DNA from: Carya illinoinensis | Lineage: Eukaryota; Streptophyta; Magnoliopsida; Fagales; Juglandaceae | Length of the DNA stretch: 64,000 nucleotides | Direction: 5' to 3' | Assembly: GCF_018687715.1 (NCBI RefSeq) | Contig: NC_056758.1 | Span: 38,163,467 to 38,227,466, forward strand | Part shown: positions 46,814 to 60,935 of the stretch, one piece after another | How positions within the stretch are numbered: the first letter of the stretch is position 1 | Layout of the letters: every line of letters begins with the position of its first letter | The notes under the pieces: generated by a model | The model's database searches: none | What the model was told of the DNA's origin: nothing | The model's input: the letters and a program-made list of their open reading frames with translations, nothing else | Position numbers and translations under genes: made by a program

Positions 46814-49800
46814 ATGTCCAGGGCTCGGGTCTACGCCGACGTCAATGTTCATCGCCCGAAAGATTACTGGGACTACGAGTCTCTCACCGTTCAATGGGGT
46901 TACTGATATATACAATTGTGTCTTAGAATTTTTCTTTCATATTATTCTTCTTGTATTAGTCATCCTTGAATTTCGAAATTACTAGTATTATCTTGGGGTA
47001 CAAGGCAGATGTAAGTAGGTTGTGGAATACCTGCCAAATAGAACTCACAGGGAATTGTGCTCCCCGAAGCCCTGGATCGTTTCTCCTCTATAAGTAATAT
47101 TAAATTATTGAGTTCTGTTTTTTCTGCGTTCAAGTGTGCGTTGCATAATTATTTTTCTTTTCTCGTTTGTACTCAGTGACCAAGATGAATATGAGGTTGT
47201 TCGAAAAGTGGGAAGGGGAAAATACAAGGAGGTATTTGAAGGTATAAATGTTCCGAGCAATGAGAAATGCATTATCAAGATCCTTAAACCTGTTAAGAAA
47301 AAGAAGGTGTGTGATCTTTTGGCATTTTAACGTGTCTTCTCTTGATATGGCTGTGGCTGGGGTGTCCTTTTGGCCCTCAAATTCCAATAGCTGTCACCCA
47401 AAGATTAATGAGCGCTCAACCATGTGGCATTGACCATTGAGTTTCGAGTGGAGTCCCCATTGAGTTTCCAATAGCTGTCATCCAAAGATTATTAGCGCTC
47501 AACCATGTATGTCTTGTTTTTCCAATAAAAGAACCATGACAGGAAGCAGATCATACTAATTCAGTCTTCTTTTTTTCAGCAATAAAGAAGCTCGACTCTA
47601 CTTATATTCCGAATTAAGGGGTCAATAAAATATTTTTACAGAACGTGTAGCTGTTCCCCCAGATTGGTGTTTTAACTTAAAATCTTACCTTGCTAATACT
47701 TGGTGATTCTTTTTTATGCACATTAATGTGATATGACATTCGTGCAGATAAAGAGAGAGGTTAAAATACTACAGAATCTCTGTGGAGGCCCAAATGTTGT
47801 GAAGCTGCTTGATATTGTTAGAGATCAGCACTCGAAGACTCCTAGCTTGGTCTTTGAATAGGTGAACAGTTCATATTCCAAAGTTTTGTACCCGACGCTG
47901 ACTGATTATGATATACGCAACTATATATTTGAGCTTCTCAAGGTTTTCATCTGATCATGTTGCAACTTAGTGGCCACCAAGACTGTGTTTAAACTCTTTG
48001 GATAACACTGCTTGATTCTGGTATCATGCATAGTGAACTATTTAATTGTTGAAATTGAGTATTTAATTCACAACAGAAAAGAATGTATGGCAATAACTTC
48101 TTAAAAGAAGTAGCAGACTTCTCTCTACCGGAGCGGTTACATGCCTTTTTGTCACATGCACCTTTTGGGTCATATAATTTATAACCAAAAATTCTTCAAC
48201 TGAATATTATGCTAGATGGCCAAATGGTGTATTATGGTCGAAACTTTAAAAAAATAAAGAAAAAAAATCACTTGCCTTTCATCATAGTGCTTCTCATTTT
48301 CATATATTGATAACAGTTTTTTGGTTATTTTTTCAAAGACATTAAGGCCTCATTTGGATGGTCATATGAGATGAGAAATCTGTGAATAGTAGTAAAATAG
48401 TTTGACTAAGATTTTTATTGGGTTTTGGGAAAGGAGAAATAAAAAGTTGAATAAAAATATTATAAAGTTAAAATATTTTTATAATATTATTTTTGTTTTG
48501 TGATTTGAAAATGTTGAGTTGTTTTTTGTATTTTATACAAAAGATTGGAAAAGTTGTAATGATCTGTAATGAGTAGATGAAAAAGCATGAAAGAGAAATT
48601 AAAAAGTATTTATGTTTGAGTAGTGTTTGGACGTTGAGATGAGATGAGATTAACTGCATATCCAAACGAGGCCTAAATTTCAGATGTGTACTTGATGTAG
48701 CAATGTGTACTTAACTAATTCATGCCATTTGTGAGTGCAAGCGTTGGAATACTGCCATTCACAGGGCATTATGCATAGAGATGTCAAGCCTCACAATGTT
48801 ATGATTGACCATGAGATGTGAAAACTTCGCTTGATTGATTGGGGTCTAGCTGAGTTCTACCATCCTGGTAAAGAATATAATGTTCGTGTAGCTTCGAGGT
48901 GAGCCTACTTGGATTTAACTAACTCTTTAATTGAGCCATGTAATTTTCTATATCCTCATGTTAAGATTCAATTATGGGTTCAACAAGATGCTAATCTTCT
49001 GAACATTTGTCCTGATTAGTGTATATCTATATTACATTTTTTATAGTAATTGAATATTTTATTAAAAAATGTTAAAGGCATAATCCAAGTATACATGTAG
49101 TCCACAAAAGGAACACCTAATTAGAAATAGCATAAAGGACAAGAAAATCATGGAAACTCAGCCCATTATAATATATAGAAGCTACTAGAGGAACAAAGTA
49201 TTAAAAACTGCCGAACCTGTCATTTAATAATGTTCATGTACATTGTGCCATTCATTGTTTAATGAGCATGTTACATGTGTAACAACTAATACTCTACCTA
49301 CATTTCCCTTTATAGTGACAAGATTGGAAAAAATTGTAAGGCATAATAATTCTGTTAGTGGATCCCCTTAAATTCAATACAATTTGTGGAAGTTCTTATT
49401 ATCTTGGTTTTTGCCTGCTTTTGCATATGTTGATCAATATTTCGTAAAAAATTTGCTGATCTCTAATATATAAGCTAATTAGAGTTTCATATTGTTCAGC
49501 AAGAAAAGAGTTTGAGAGGTTGGCCCATAGTTTAGATCTTGTAAAGTCGTGATCTGCGAATCATGCGCACTCTATATCTATTTTACAGAAATTATATAAT
49601 TTTATCTTATTAAGGTATTTTAAGGGGCCTGAGCTACTTGTCGACTTACAAGACTATGACTATTCATTGGACATGTGGAGCCTGGGCTGCATGTTTGCAG
49701 GAATGGTAAGATTTATGTTGGAACTGTGCATTCCTTTCATCATGTAAAAGTTGCTTGGAAGTGCCATGACATTTTTCTTGTTTTCCATGGTGATGTTTCT

Positions 49801-52227
49801 AAATAGGGTGTTTCTTCCCCCTGCAGATTTTCTGAAAGGAGCCATTCTTTTATGGGCATGAAAATCATGACCAGCTTTTCAAAATTGCCAAGGTCGTTTT
49901 GTTATGTTCCTTAGATCTTTAGAATTATAGTCAATCCTTTGCTTATAGGTGCTTTTAAAATTTTAAAATCTGCTGAAAGTTTTGGTTTGTCTGTCATTGT
50001 GTTTTAAGAGGCGTCCGAAAAGTTTTTAGTTTTACACATAGTGATGATGAATACTTTGGGCTTTGGATTGACCATGCAGCATGCTTGCCTTGCTGTTAAA
50101 GGGCTCTAGTTTTTTCTAGAGTTGCTGCTACGCTAGGTGCATATTTTGACTGCTATGCTTATGTGATACCTAAACTCTGGCTCAACCCAAGCTGCTGCAA
50201 TATGTGCAACCAAAAAGAATAACCAAAGTTGATGGTTGTGGCACTAAATGAGTTGGAGTCCATGTTGAGGATCGTGGTCCAACATGCCAAATGCTTTTAA
50301 TTTGTACAAACCTAGAAAGGCAGGCAAATGCATGCACAGCCCGAAATTCCCATTGTAGTTAGTGCAACTAATGTAGCCCTTAAATATACCCACAAGAAGT
50401 TAGTTGGTAAAACATGATGCTGTCCAAATGTCCACATCTTCGAGTGCTTGATTAGAAGCAAGCACTTATTGAAAAGAAGAATAATTTTACTTTACTTGGA
50501 ATAAAGTTAAAAAAAAAAAACAAAAAAGAAGGAATAATTTTACTTTACTGCAATGTTGAGGTTTCATAGACAGCTAAGAAAGTTAGAAACTGACATTTGT
50601 TCATTTAACAATTGTACATTCTCAATGCTCATATATTTCTTAGTGATGGATTGTGATTGCTGGAAAGCTTTGTCATTTAAAATTGGTCATTTTTCTTTAG
50701 GTTCTTGGGGGACAGATGAGTTAAATGCATATTTGAACAAATATAATCTAGTGCTTGATCCTCGGCTTGATGCTCTTGTTGGAAGGTACACCTAACAACT
50801 CCCTTATGGCGTATCAAAAAAACTCCCTTATGGTTACTTTGCCTCACAAGCATGCCAAGTAATATCTAACTTAACGTTGATTGCAATTTACGAGCAACCA
50901 TTCTCAATTTTGCCATGGTGGCGCAAAGACATCTATGGGGTTGTGATGGGTTTGGGGTTTAAATCTTATCCCTAGAAAAAGCCAAGTCTTCAGCCTCTCC
51001 GTGGCATAAGGATGCCATTTTACTGCATCATTTTCCTGTTATAAACAAAACTTCTTGAATGAATAAGATGATATTTCTTTGGCCTTGGTACTCTTCTTTT
51101 TTTATAAGTAAGCCTTTGTACTCATTTATGGTATACCATCTTATTTTGCCCTACTGCAGACACATCAGGAAGCCATGGCCCAGATTTATTAATGCAGACA
51201 ATCAGCATCTAGTTTCCCCCGAGGTCGTTTCGTTAAAATTTCGAAAAACATAAGATTGTCCAAGTTTCGTTTATCTTTTTCCACACTAGTCTTGATTCTT
51301 TTGTCTTTATTTGTGACATGCAGGCCATTGATCTCCTAGATAAGCTCCTTCGATATGATCATCAGGATAGGCTTACAGCAAGAGAAGCAGTGGTATACTC
51401 TCTCTCTCTCTCAGGTGCTGTTTCCTCCCCAATTTTTTTTGTTCAATTAATAACATCCTTATTCCTATGCTGGTTGGACTAGTTTGATCATCAGCGGGCT
51501 TATAGTTGGGACATTGTTTGGAGATTTTTTTTTAAACAAATTTTCTCCATTTTCTATTCAGCCTAAGGAGTAAATTTCTGCACCGAGGATAAGAAATATT
51601 GATTTCTATCATTCCTACGGAATGCTGGTTTCGTATGAGGTGTTTTACTGGGTGTAGAGCTGGAGCATGTCTTCTCAGGGTTACCTTTTTTGAGAAAGAA
51701 CTTCAAAGCTTTACCCTCTCTTTTCCCTGCCTCTGCCTACTACCACTTCTGAGCTTGCAAAAGCATAAGCATAAGCATATGCTTTGTAATTGTTTTTCCA
51801 GGTTAAGATGTGCAGAGTTCACACCCTAGGGATGGGATCTAGTTTCAATTAATGCTCTTTGACATAATTTCATTCTTGGTTTATGCGGTCTCTGCTAATT
51901 AAGATACTTGGACCTCAAGTTGTCGTAGCTCCTAGATTGTTATGGGATTTTAAACCCATTAATGATGCTTATAACTCAAGAATATAGTTTTTTTATTACA
52001 ATTGTCCTAAAACTGAGATGGATATTGGTTTCTTCAGTTTTTACTTTTTAAATCTCATGTTCCAATTCTTGATGAACCCAGCCTTCACTCTTCTTGATTA
52101 CAGTTGTATAGCAAGCGCTTTGTTGTGCTATAATCTGGTTTTCTAAATTCTAATTCATTTATTTGTACTTCAGGTTCATCCATATTTCCACCAGGTGAGA
52201 AGTGCAGAGAAGAGCAGGACAAGGTAA
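46814..52227 (+). pseudogene. Casein kinase II subunit alpha, unprocessed pseudogene
   Basis: All ten exons of a plant CK2-alpha gene are recognisable in order: 46814-46899, 47177-47306, 47748-47942, 48741-48898, 49615-49705, 49827-49892, 50701-50785, 51160-51223, 51324-51392 and 52174-52227. Kinase motifs survive: glycine loop [18 protein letters not shown] lysine, HRDVKPHNV catalytic loop, DWGLAEFYHPGKEYNVRVAS activation segment. The gene is disabled by TAG at 47859-47861 (Tyr in homologues), TGA at 48819-48821 and TGA at 49833-49835 (both Arg in homologues). An acceptor AG has become AA at 48739-48740, about 2 nt are inserted near 50707 (LG-TDE), and the exon 1 donor is damaged. Introns are retained, so it arose by DNA duplication, not reverse transcription. 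Confidence 0.9.
48345..48674. mobile_element. Complete 330-bp MITE-like element in a CK2-alpha pseudogene intron
   Basis: The left end reads AGGCCTCATTTGGATGGTCA and the right end, on the other strand, AGGCCTCGTTTGGATATGCA. GAGATGAGA lies inside both ends. The flanks are ATTA and AAAT, without a clear target-site duplication. This is the best-preserved copy of the dispersed family in the window. Confidence 0.75.
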
Positions 52228-54264
52228 TCCTAGCCACATGAGAGTTCCTTTTTTAAGCAGGTTCATATTCCATCCAGGCCATTTATACGTGTTGTAGATT
52301 GTTTGACGACTACCTGACAAATTGATACATAGATTAGGTGGTTGATCTGGCACAGAAGTTCCGTTTGCTCTTTTCTTTTTTTTGTCAGCTTGCACTTCCA
52401 CTGTGTATTGTTTGGTTAGCTCCTAATTTTTACGTGAAGTTTCCTGGGCTCTGGATACCGCTGTTGTTCGTAATAGGAACACTATTAAATGCTGGTTTTT
52501 TCTCCCCTTTCTTCCCTTCTGCGAGCTGCAATTCTGATCTTAACATGATACATATTAGCATGTCTTCAACGGCTATGGATAAGTCCCCAATGGCGTTGGC
52601 CCAATAGTTTATTTATAATGGGTTTTTTGGGGCGACCGGAGGTCAGGGACTGGGAATTTGGGAGTCCGTAAACATGGTACTAACTTAAGATGTTATGCTT
52701 ATTTTTATGTGTCATCCCGCAAGAAAAATGATAAAATTTTAATCGAAAGTTGTGAAATAATTGTCCCTATAACTCTCAATGGAGAGATTTTGCCTCAAGA
52801 ATTTTGTAGCAGCACAGCCCCTGAAGCGCATTCTGTGGCTATGATTCACTTGATCAATTGGTGACATCTTAATGAATGATGAATGATGGGTCTTTTTTAT
52901 TTTCTTTCAAACCCGTAAGCGAGCCACTTCCAGTCATCTTTTCTGCGGGGCGTAACAATTAACAAGATGCAGTGATATTTGGACCAATATTAATTATTAG
53001 CCAATTAGAATCCCAAAAAGAGCCCATTCCGGATCATGCTTGAGCTATGCCCACAGTTAGACGCATTTACCAGTGGATCAGTTTCAAGCTGGCAATTGCC
53101 TTGATTACAACACAAGACAATCAACAGACACGTTTCAATTCAACGGCCACAAAACATCAGATTTGGGTTGTTTTGCTTCTGCACTTCACCTCTCTCGTGG
53201 TGCAGATGAACGTCTGCATGCATGACCTTGCACTGCAAATCAAGACCAACCATACATCAGAAAGGAAAAAATGAAAATGGAAAAGGATGCAAATGTGTTC
53301 TCTCTGAATGTAGATCACCTCTGAAAGCTTCTCGGTCATCAATGTTACATCAATGTATTCAATACGGTTGAATCAAGATCTTCATGTTGTTTAAGAGATA
53401 GCAATCTGCTGATTCGTTGAACAGAAAATATAAAAAATTAGAATTCTATTTATAATTACATGATTTATAATTACCACGATACATGTAATTAAAATCTATG
53501 GAGCAAAAGTTTTAACTGCCAATTTTTTTTTTTAAACTATAAACCTAAGAGCAATGTTTCTCTATATCATAGATACTCCGATCATATTTATTAATGTGAC
53601 ACATTTTAATGAGCTTTATATATCAATGACTTAAATTATACACAGAAGATGTGCTCGATAAAATCTAAAAGTGAAAACAACATTTCCTTAGACCTTGAAC
53701 TGATGGAATTAGAATCAGAAATTAATGTCCCTAAAATAAAGCAAATTCATTCCCATTAAAAATAAGAGTAGAGGTTGTTGGATGGTTGCATATATGGTAG
53801 GTTTAGAGGAACGAAAATATGTCCTAAATTAGAACATACTTTCATTCCCATCGTGAAGTACAAGTCCTCATGTGTATGAAACAAGGAACTTATTAATGCA
53901 TATAATGTTATAAGATGGAATCTCTACGGACCACAATTTAGATAGTCATGGGGAATATTTGGATTTGGATAGATACTCTCGAATTATTGATCAAACTCTA
54001 TAAATTATAAAATAATAAAGAGACAAACACACGAAGTGGATTGTATAAAATTTATTGAGTATTTGATGTTATCACAAAAAATTGTTCAAACAACTATAAA
54101 TATTGTAGAGTCCACCTCACGCATCTATTTCTCTCGCTTTAGAATCTTGGTCAAAAACTTGAAGAGATCTAAATCATAACCAATTACCATTAAGCATGCC
54201 ATATCTGTGCCTGAGTGAGTTATTTGACTCAATCAAGCCCCCAGTGAGAATAAGTCTAAGTATC

Positions 54265-54455
54265 AGGCCCGTTTGGATAATAAAAATATTTCATCTAATC
54301 TCATTATTATAATTTTTTTAAATTATCACACAAAATATAATAAAAAATTTAACTTTTTTAAATCTTAAAATAATAATAATATTAAAAAATAATATTTTAA
54401 CGATATTTTATTTAACTTTTAACTTTCATTTTAACTCACTATCCGCATCTTAATT
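54265..54455. repeat. AGGCC/TTTGGAT family repeat
   Basis: The left end reads CAGGCCCGTTTGGATAATAA, followed by TTTCATCTAATCTCATTATT. The right side carries AACTTTCATTTTAACTCACT then ATCCGCATC. The order of internal blocks is as in the other copies. Confidence 0.6.
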
Positions 54456-56576
54456 TCAAAATTTCGCTTACATGAAATTTCTCCATGTTTATTCATAAGA
54501 ACTTAAGAAGTAGCGTTGATGGGTTGCATATGAGACTACATGTGCCCGAAGAAACCTCGTTGGAACAAAAAAAATAAGGTAAGGATTTATATTTTGATGT
54601 GTTTTCGTTCTTGCTCGAGGAAAAAATTATTAACTTTTTTATATGACATCACATATATTCTCGTTCTATTTTGGATGAAATGTCAGGACTATCAAAAGTA
54701 CACACAAGAAATAGCGCATATGTAAATGAGGCCCAGATAAAGTTGGAATACAATCGTCGGGCCCAAATGGAATGGAAAACGACTGTGTGTGTGGAGTAAA
54801 TGGACATACTCTCTCCTATGAGTCCAAACTTAAACCAACACCTACGAAATTAGATAACTTATTTATGCCAAATATCTTGATAGAGTAGTGATAGAAACAA
54901 CTATCATTTTTTATATGACTCTTTTTTAAATATAGATCATTTTTATAAAATAATAATACTTTTAAAGCTTTTTTTTAAAAAAAAAAACTCTAAATTTAAA
55001 ATAAAGTTATAAAATAATTGTAAAAAAGTTTATTTTTTATTTTTTAATCACAAGATCAATCCAACTTTCTTCAAGTGGGTTGCACCATGAATTCTCAAGG
55101 ATTAAAATCCATTCTTTTAGCAATGCAACCTATTATTATACACGAAGATTTTCCTCCAAACCAGCATAATCCATTAAATTGACACCTAACGGCTAACAGG
55201 AAAATGTGAAAGGCATATATTTTTTTCATAGGATTGACTATGCTGATAAAATGTTCTTATTTTCTTTTTAACATGTAAAAACTGTTAACTATGTTTATCA
55301 GTATCTAACACCGATAATCTTAGTAAATAACGTCTCTCATATTGTCAAAATATACACGAAAATTTAATAGATTGGATTGAAGGAAATTATAACTTTTTCC
55401 ATAGGAATAAATGAGGAGTAGAGCACTAGTAGTGAGCTAGCCATAAATAAAATTTAGCCAAAGTTTACCTAGTTAGCTCAAAATACACCCAAAGCAAATT
55501 CCCTGAATCTATAGTAAATTTAACTTCGGAACTTTTGACTGATCAAATGTAGCGAGCCAAAACGGCTGGCCCTATATTTTTTTTCTCATTAATATATTCT
55601 TCCTGCTTTCTACAAGTGGGTACAACCAACACGTCGTGTAGTAGAGTTTTTACTTTACGATAATCTAGCTGTATAATTTTTGAGCTACAGGTTGTGGAGT
55701 TAAGTATACACATTTTTATGCATATTCAAGTTAACATTTAAAAAAAAAAAAAAAAAAAATCAATTAGAAGCCCAAAGTCATCTTTTATAGTTTAGGTGAA
55801 TAGACAGAAGACCAAGTGTTTTCTTAATAAGGAAGAAATATTTTAATTACCATTAGAAATAAAATAAATGAAAACTAAAAATAAATATTTAAATAAAACA
55901 GTAAAAGATTTATAGAGTTTATTATTTAGTATTATTGAAAAGTATCTAACTAAATTTTTTTAAAAAAATTGAATTTTCTAACTAAATTTTGATTTAAAAA
56001 AGTTAAGTATGAAAGGGATCTTGTTAGGTACGATTATTTGTGTAGCTGTGAGAAGCGTAGGGTTGATTAAATAGAAGGAGCATAAGTTGGATATTGCATT
56101 AATTATTGCTCCTAACATGAGTCCCATTTAAGGCGGTAAATGAAGTGAAAGAAACCAACCCGTAATGAATTGTGAGTCGCAATCACTAAACGTTCTTAGA
56201 TTCTTCCTTTACTATATTGGGTTACCTTCCAAGGGGTGATTGGAATAAATATTTAGTCATTAAGAGAGAGAGAGAGAATATGGGGGAGGAAAAGTATTTT
56301 CTTTCTTGATAACTTTTTCCAAGAAAAGGAATAGCTTTTCAAAAAATTAAGGCAGCAATAGGTACGAGATTAAGGAATCAGAAGTATGTTGACTTTACCT
56401 TGGTTATTAAAACTTGGAGAATGATATTCTTTCTGGTAGTAGCTGCTATGGGGTCTACCGTTGATTTATTTTTAAACTTAATGGTTAATGGTTAAGTAAA
56501 TATTTTTCTAATTTTTTTAAAAAAATATTTATTTAAAAGTATTAAAAAATATTTATAAAATAAAAGATAAAAAAAA

Positions 56577-56599
56577 ACACACACACACACACACACACA
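56577..56599. repeat. (AC)n microsatellite
   Basis: An uninterrupted run of about 11-12 AC units after an A-rich stretch, in spacer DNA. Confidence 0.95.
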
Positions 56600-58534
56600 A
56601 AATGAACCAGCTAGCGGGGCTCTCCCCTTAAAACCTTTAGCTAATTTATTTATTTTATATGTTTTGCACTTCTTTTTATATAAGACAGATTTTATTTAAA
56701 ATCTTTTACACCATACATCAACATGAGATTTAAATTTTCTCTTTTACTAGAAAAAATATTATTAAATTAAAAATATAAATACTAAAGGAGGGATAGAGAA
56801 TCCCTACGATAAATACAATGCATAAAAGTACACGTAACAAGTTGAAAATGGTATAAAAATATGGTCCGGGTCCAAATTATTTGGTGAAGCTCAGGAAATG
56901 ACAGTCATGGAAGGCAGATTTTAATGCATCCCATTGGAGGATCTAATCACTACGATGAAAAGTTGCAGTAGGTAATGCATATTTTAAAGATTTTGGAAGA
57001 ATTTTCCACACTCTCATCCTCCATATTCTTGAGAAAAAATTAAAAACAAAAAAAAAATTAAAAGAACGAATTTTGATCCTGGCAAAATATGAAACAAAAT
57101 TTTGTCTCTTGGAAGAGGTTTCCTCTATCTAATTAATATGTTATAATTTATCATTTTTATCTTAATTCTTAAATATTTATGTTTAAATAAAATAATAAAA
57201 ATAACAAATCACATGTTAATTACATGGAATTGTGTGGTATATATAATGAAACCTTACATTGTGGCTATGGTGGACAGGAGACGGTAAAGGCAGACAGAAA
57301 GAAGTCGATTGTAGGAAGTCTAGAAACCACAACATCGAAACAGTGTATTGGTGAATTTGGGTGACAAATGGCTAGACATGGTGGAGAAAAAAAAAATGTT
57401 ATCTTAATGATAGAGGCCGAGGGTATGTGATATTTTGATGGATGGAGAGCCGTAAATCTAACTTCGAAGTAGTTAAGAAAAATGAAGAAAAAGTTTAAAA
57501 ATGGAGGAAAAAAAAAGGAGGAATGAGCACTAGGAGGATGGAATAAGAGAATGGTGGAGTAGACTCTCTCCCTTTCTTTGGCGTTGACTCTTGGTGTTTG
57601 CTTTGGAGGGGGAGGGTATTTCTAGGTGGGAAAACGGGATTATTTTCTATTTAAATTAACAGAAATGCTAAAGCTTCCGAAGGAGCTGAAAAATGTACCA
57701 AGTTTTCTTTTTTATTTTTTTTTACTTAATGATTAATTAAATTTTTTTAGTGATGTTGTGAATATTTTTATTTTTAAAAAATATTTAAGAATATTAAAAA
57801 TGAATAAAAAAATAATTAAAAAAAAATAACTTGATTCGATGAGAATTTGGGCACCGCCCTTGAATTAATTGTTCAATCTCTATTTTCTAGGCGAGAGATT
57901 TCATTATCATGCTCGATTAAACGTTGATTAGTTTTAAAAAATAGAAGCTTAAATAAATAAATAAAAACTCTAAAACGATGAAGAATTAAAAATATGAAAA
58001 AATGGCTGAGGAGCCGAGGGTAGTAGTCTATTGTATACTAGACTCTTTTTTTGGTTATACAAATAATCTTATTTCATTACTCATTATAATTTTTATAAAA
58101 GATTATAATAAATAATTTAATTTTTTTAATTTTTAAAATAAAATTTTTAACTCATATAATTTTTAACTCATTATTTTTTAATAATTTTTAAAATAATATT
58201 TTATTAAACTTTCGATTATCTTTTTTATCTTTGTAATTAAACGAGGCCTGGAGCATCCTTCTCGCATTAATGGACCATTATACAAGAAGATCTTTCTCGC
58301 AAAACGCTTTGACCATTTACGAAAACTTTTATTATTTAGGTATTTTTTTTTTATACACAAATAGAAGCAAATAATTAATGGTTAAAAACTATTTCGACAT
58401 TTAAAAATGTTTGGATCGAATACGAATTATTTGAAAATTCTCAACAAAACATTGGACCTTAACCTTTAAACACCCAGTATATTGAGTATAAATAACAAAT
58501 GATGTAATAAAAAGAAAAATCTAATTGCAGACAC

Positions 58535-58680
58535 AAGTGTGTACTAATATGTACATTAATTAAATATGATTGGTTAAAAAATAGATTTTATTAAAAATAA
58601 TACAAATTTAAATTTTAAATATAAAAAAATCAGTATTGATACATAAATTAATACCCGATTTTATTTGTACATAACAAAAC
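58535..58680 (+). mobile_element. Fourth-family element, plus-oriented copy
   Basis: It reads GTGTGTACTAATATGTACAT, later TATGATTGGTTAAAAAATAG and AATTTAAATTTTAAATATAA. The reverse complement of 59665-59820 shows the same blocks in the same order, so the two are inverted copies about 1 kb apart. Confidence 0.55.
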
Positions 58681-59664
58681 TCATTATAAAATGTCAAAAC
58701 GTCGTACAGTTATTTTAAAAAATAATAAGATTTATTATTAAAAAATTAATTTTTTTTTATAAATTTTATATCTATTTATTTATTTAAAATAATTACACGA
58801 AAATAAATGAGAAAAACTTAGCGTGGTTGAGCATAGAGTGGTGCCCTTCATAAAGACTAGTAGCTGCCACAGCCACAAACACAAAGGCCGCCGCCACAAC
58901 AACCACCACACTTCTTCTCTCACCTACCGCAAAAAAAAAAAAAAAAAAAATAGAGAATTGATTAAAAAAAATTAAAAATAAGCTGTTAAAAGATTCTGAC
59001 AGTTTTAAAATTATTAGGTATTAATTTAGTTAAGCTTTTTATCAATACTAAATTGAGAGTAGTCATTTTTCTTTTAACGGCTTTATTTATATAGTAATAT
59101 TCAATAATTTAACACAATGTTTATATATAGAATCAAGATTTCAAGACATTTTAATCTAATCTAAAAGAGGTTAATTCTATAATTTAAACTTGTGACATGG
59201 TCTCTAATTTGAGATTAAGTATTAAAAATTTAATTATAGATTTAAAAATTTTAAGATATTAGATGCTAATTTAGTCAAGTTTTGTAATCATCGGGATCAT
59301 CACAAAAGCAGAAAATCGATTGCTTTGGCGTTCACCGCCGGCACAATATCACACAGATCGGATACGCACGCCGATTGTTTTGCTTTTCATACCTCCGGAA
59401 GGAGAAAAAAAAACGATTTAGCACTATTTTACCAATCGTTTCCGGACAGATGCCCAGAAAATCCTGATGCAGACGCGCGCGATCGTGACAGTTATCTAAA
59501 CAGGATAAACGTAAACCATCGCATGTGTTCCTAGTTGGAATCTATGCCTTCTTTGGCTCTTTGTCCGACTACAACTAACGACAGCCAACAGGTTACAGTC
59601 AACAAGCTAACGATTCACTCTACCGACTATAATTAAGGGGTAACGTTAGGTATATGGAAAAAGG

Positions 59665-59820
59665 ATTTTATTATACACGAACAAAGTCACATATTAATCT
59701 ATCAATTAATATTAATTTATTTATATTTAAAATTTAAATTAATAATATTTTTAATAAAATTTATTTTTTGACCAATCATATTAAATTAGTACACATATTA
59801 GTACATAATTATGATTGTGA
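59665..59820 (-). mobile_element. Fourth-family element, minus-oriented copy
   Basis: On the minus strand it reads GTACTAATATGTGTACTAAT, TATGATTGGTCAAAAAATAA and AATTTAAATTTTAAATATAA, parallel to the copy at 58535-58680. It is non-coding. A looser relative is at about 4840-4990. Confidence 0.55.
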
Positions 59821-60935
59821 TTAAATTTTTTTATCAAATAAAATTTTACTACGTATAAGTAAAATCACGTATTAAATTATATAAAAATAATTTTATAAAT
59901 TATCATAATTTAACGTAATTCATCATATTATAAATTTATTTTTATTATAAAATATATTCAATAAAATAGATAAAATTACGTTAATTTATAAAATTATTTT
60001 TATGTAATTGATTTGTAGAGTTATAATTATAAGTCTTTATACTTCCAAGTATTATGCAGAGATTTTATAAAAAATAAATTTACTAAAAAGAATAAATTTT
60101 TCTTTCATATTTTTTTCATTTTGGATTTACATTTTTTGAAAAAACCTACAGATTGTTGTATACTAAAAATTTATACAAATCTCGATATATATGATCATAA
60201 AATACTTTAAAATAAACATATAAATATAAAAACAAAATATAAAAACCAAGAAAAAACTCAAAAAAGAGAGATATTTATAGACTGACATAAAAAATAAATA
60301 ATAAAACAATTACAAAGTTAACGAAAATTTAGTAACTATTTGAATTCCAAATCAGAAAGTGAAGTGTAAAATCATAAAATTAAAAGCTCAAAAATAAAAA
60401 GATAATAATATAAAAATATTAAACTGTTATAATTTATTACATCCTAAAAAAATAAACTTACAAATTTATATTTACATTTACTTCAAAATAATAATTTTAT
60501 ATCATATCCAATCATGTTATTCATTATTTTATATCACACATATTATATATTTAAAATTATTAATTATTATTATTAAACTAATTCAGTTATTATACTTATT
60601 ATTTATAAATATATATTTTTTATAAAAAAATAAAAATAAATATAATGTATAAAGTATAAGGATAATAACTAAAATTATTTTTATATAAATGACCTTCAAA
60701 ATTAACGGTCCGGCGAATTGCGGGACCCACAACCGGCCAGTATATTGTGTAAAAGGCTAAAAGCGAATATGCTTTGCTCTTCCTCTGCAAAAAGCCCAAA
60801 TATCCCTTGCTCTCTCCGAGTCTCCTCCGCTTTGCTCTCTTTTAGGCCCTCTTACTCATCCTCGCCACATTATTTCCTTTCTTTTTCAAACGATTTGAGC
60901 TGCGAGCTTTCGGTTCTTTGAATTTGAAAGCCCAT

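Larger units (their letters stand above)
52228..60935. other. Gene-free repeat-rich spacer
   Basis: About 8.7 kb without a supported exon. It includes AGGCC/TTTGGAT-type repeats at about 54265-54455 and 58055-58250, and an (AC)n microsatellite. It also holds a pair of inverted element copies at 58535-58680 and 59665-59820, and a GC-richer patch at 59320-59535. The last 200 bp are the ACBP3-like promoter and leader. Confidence 0.5.
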
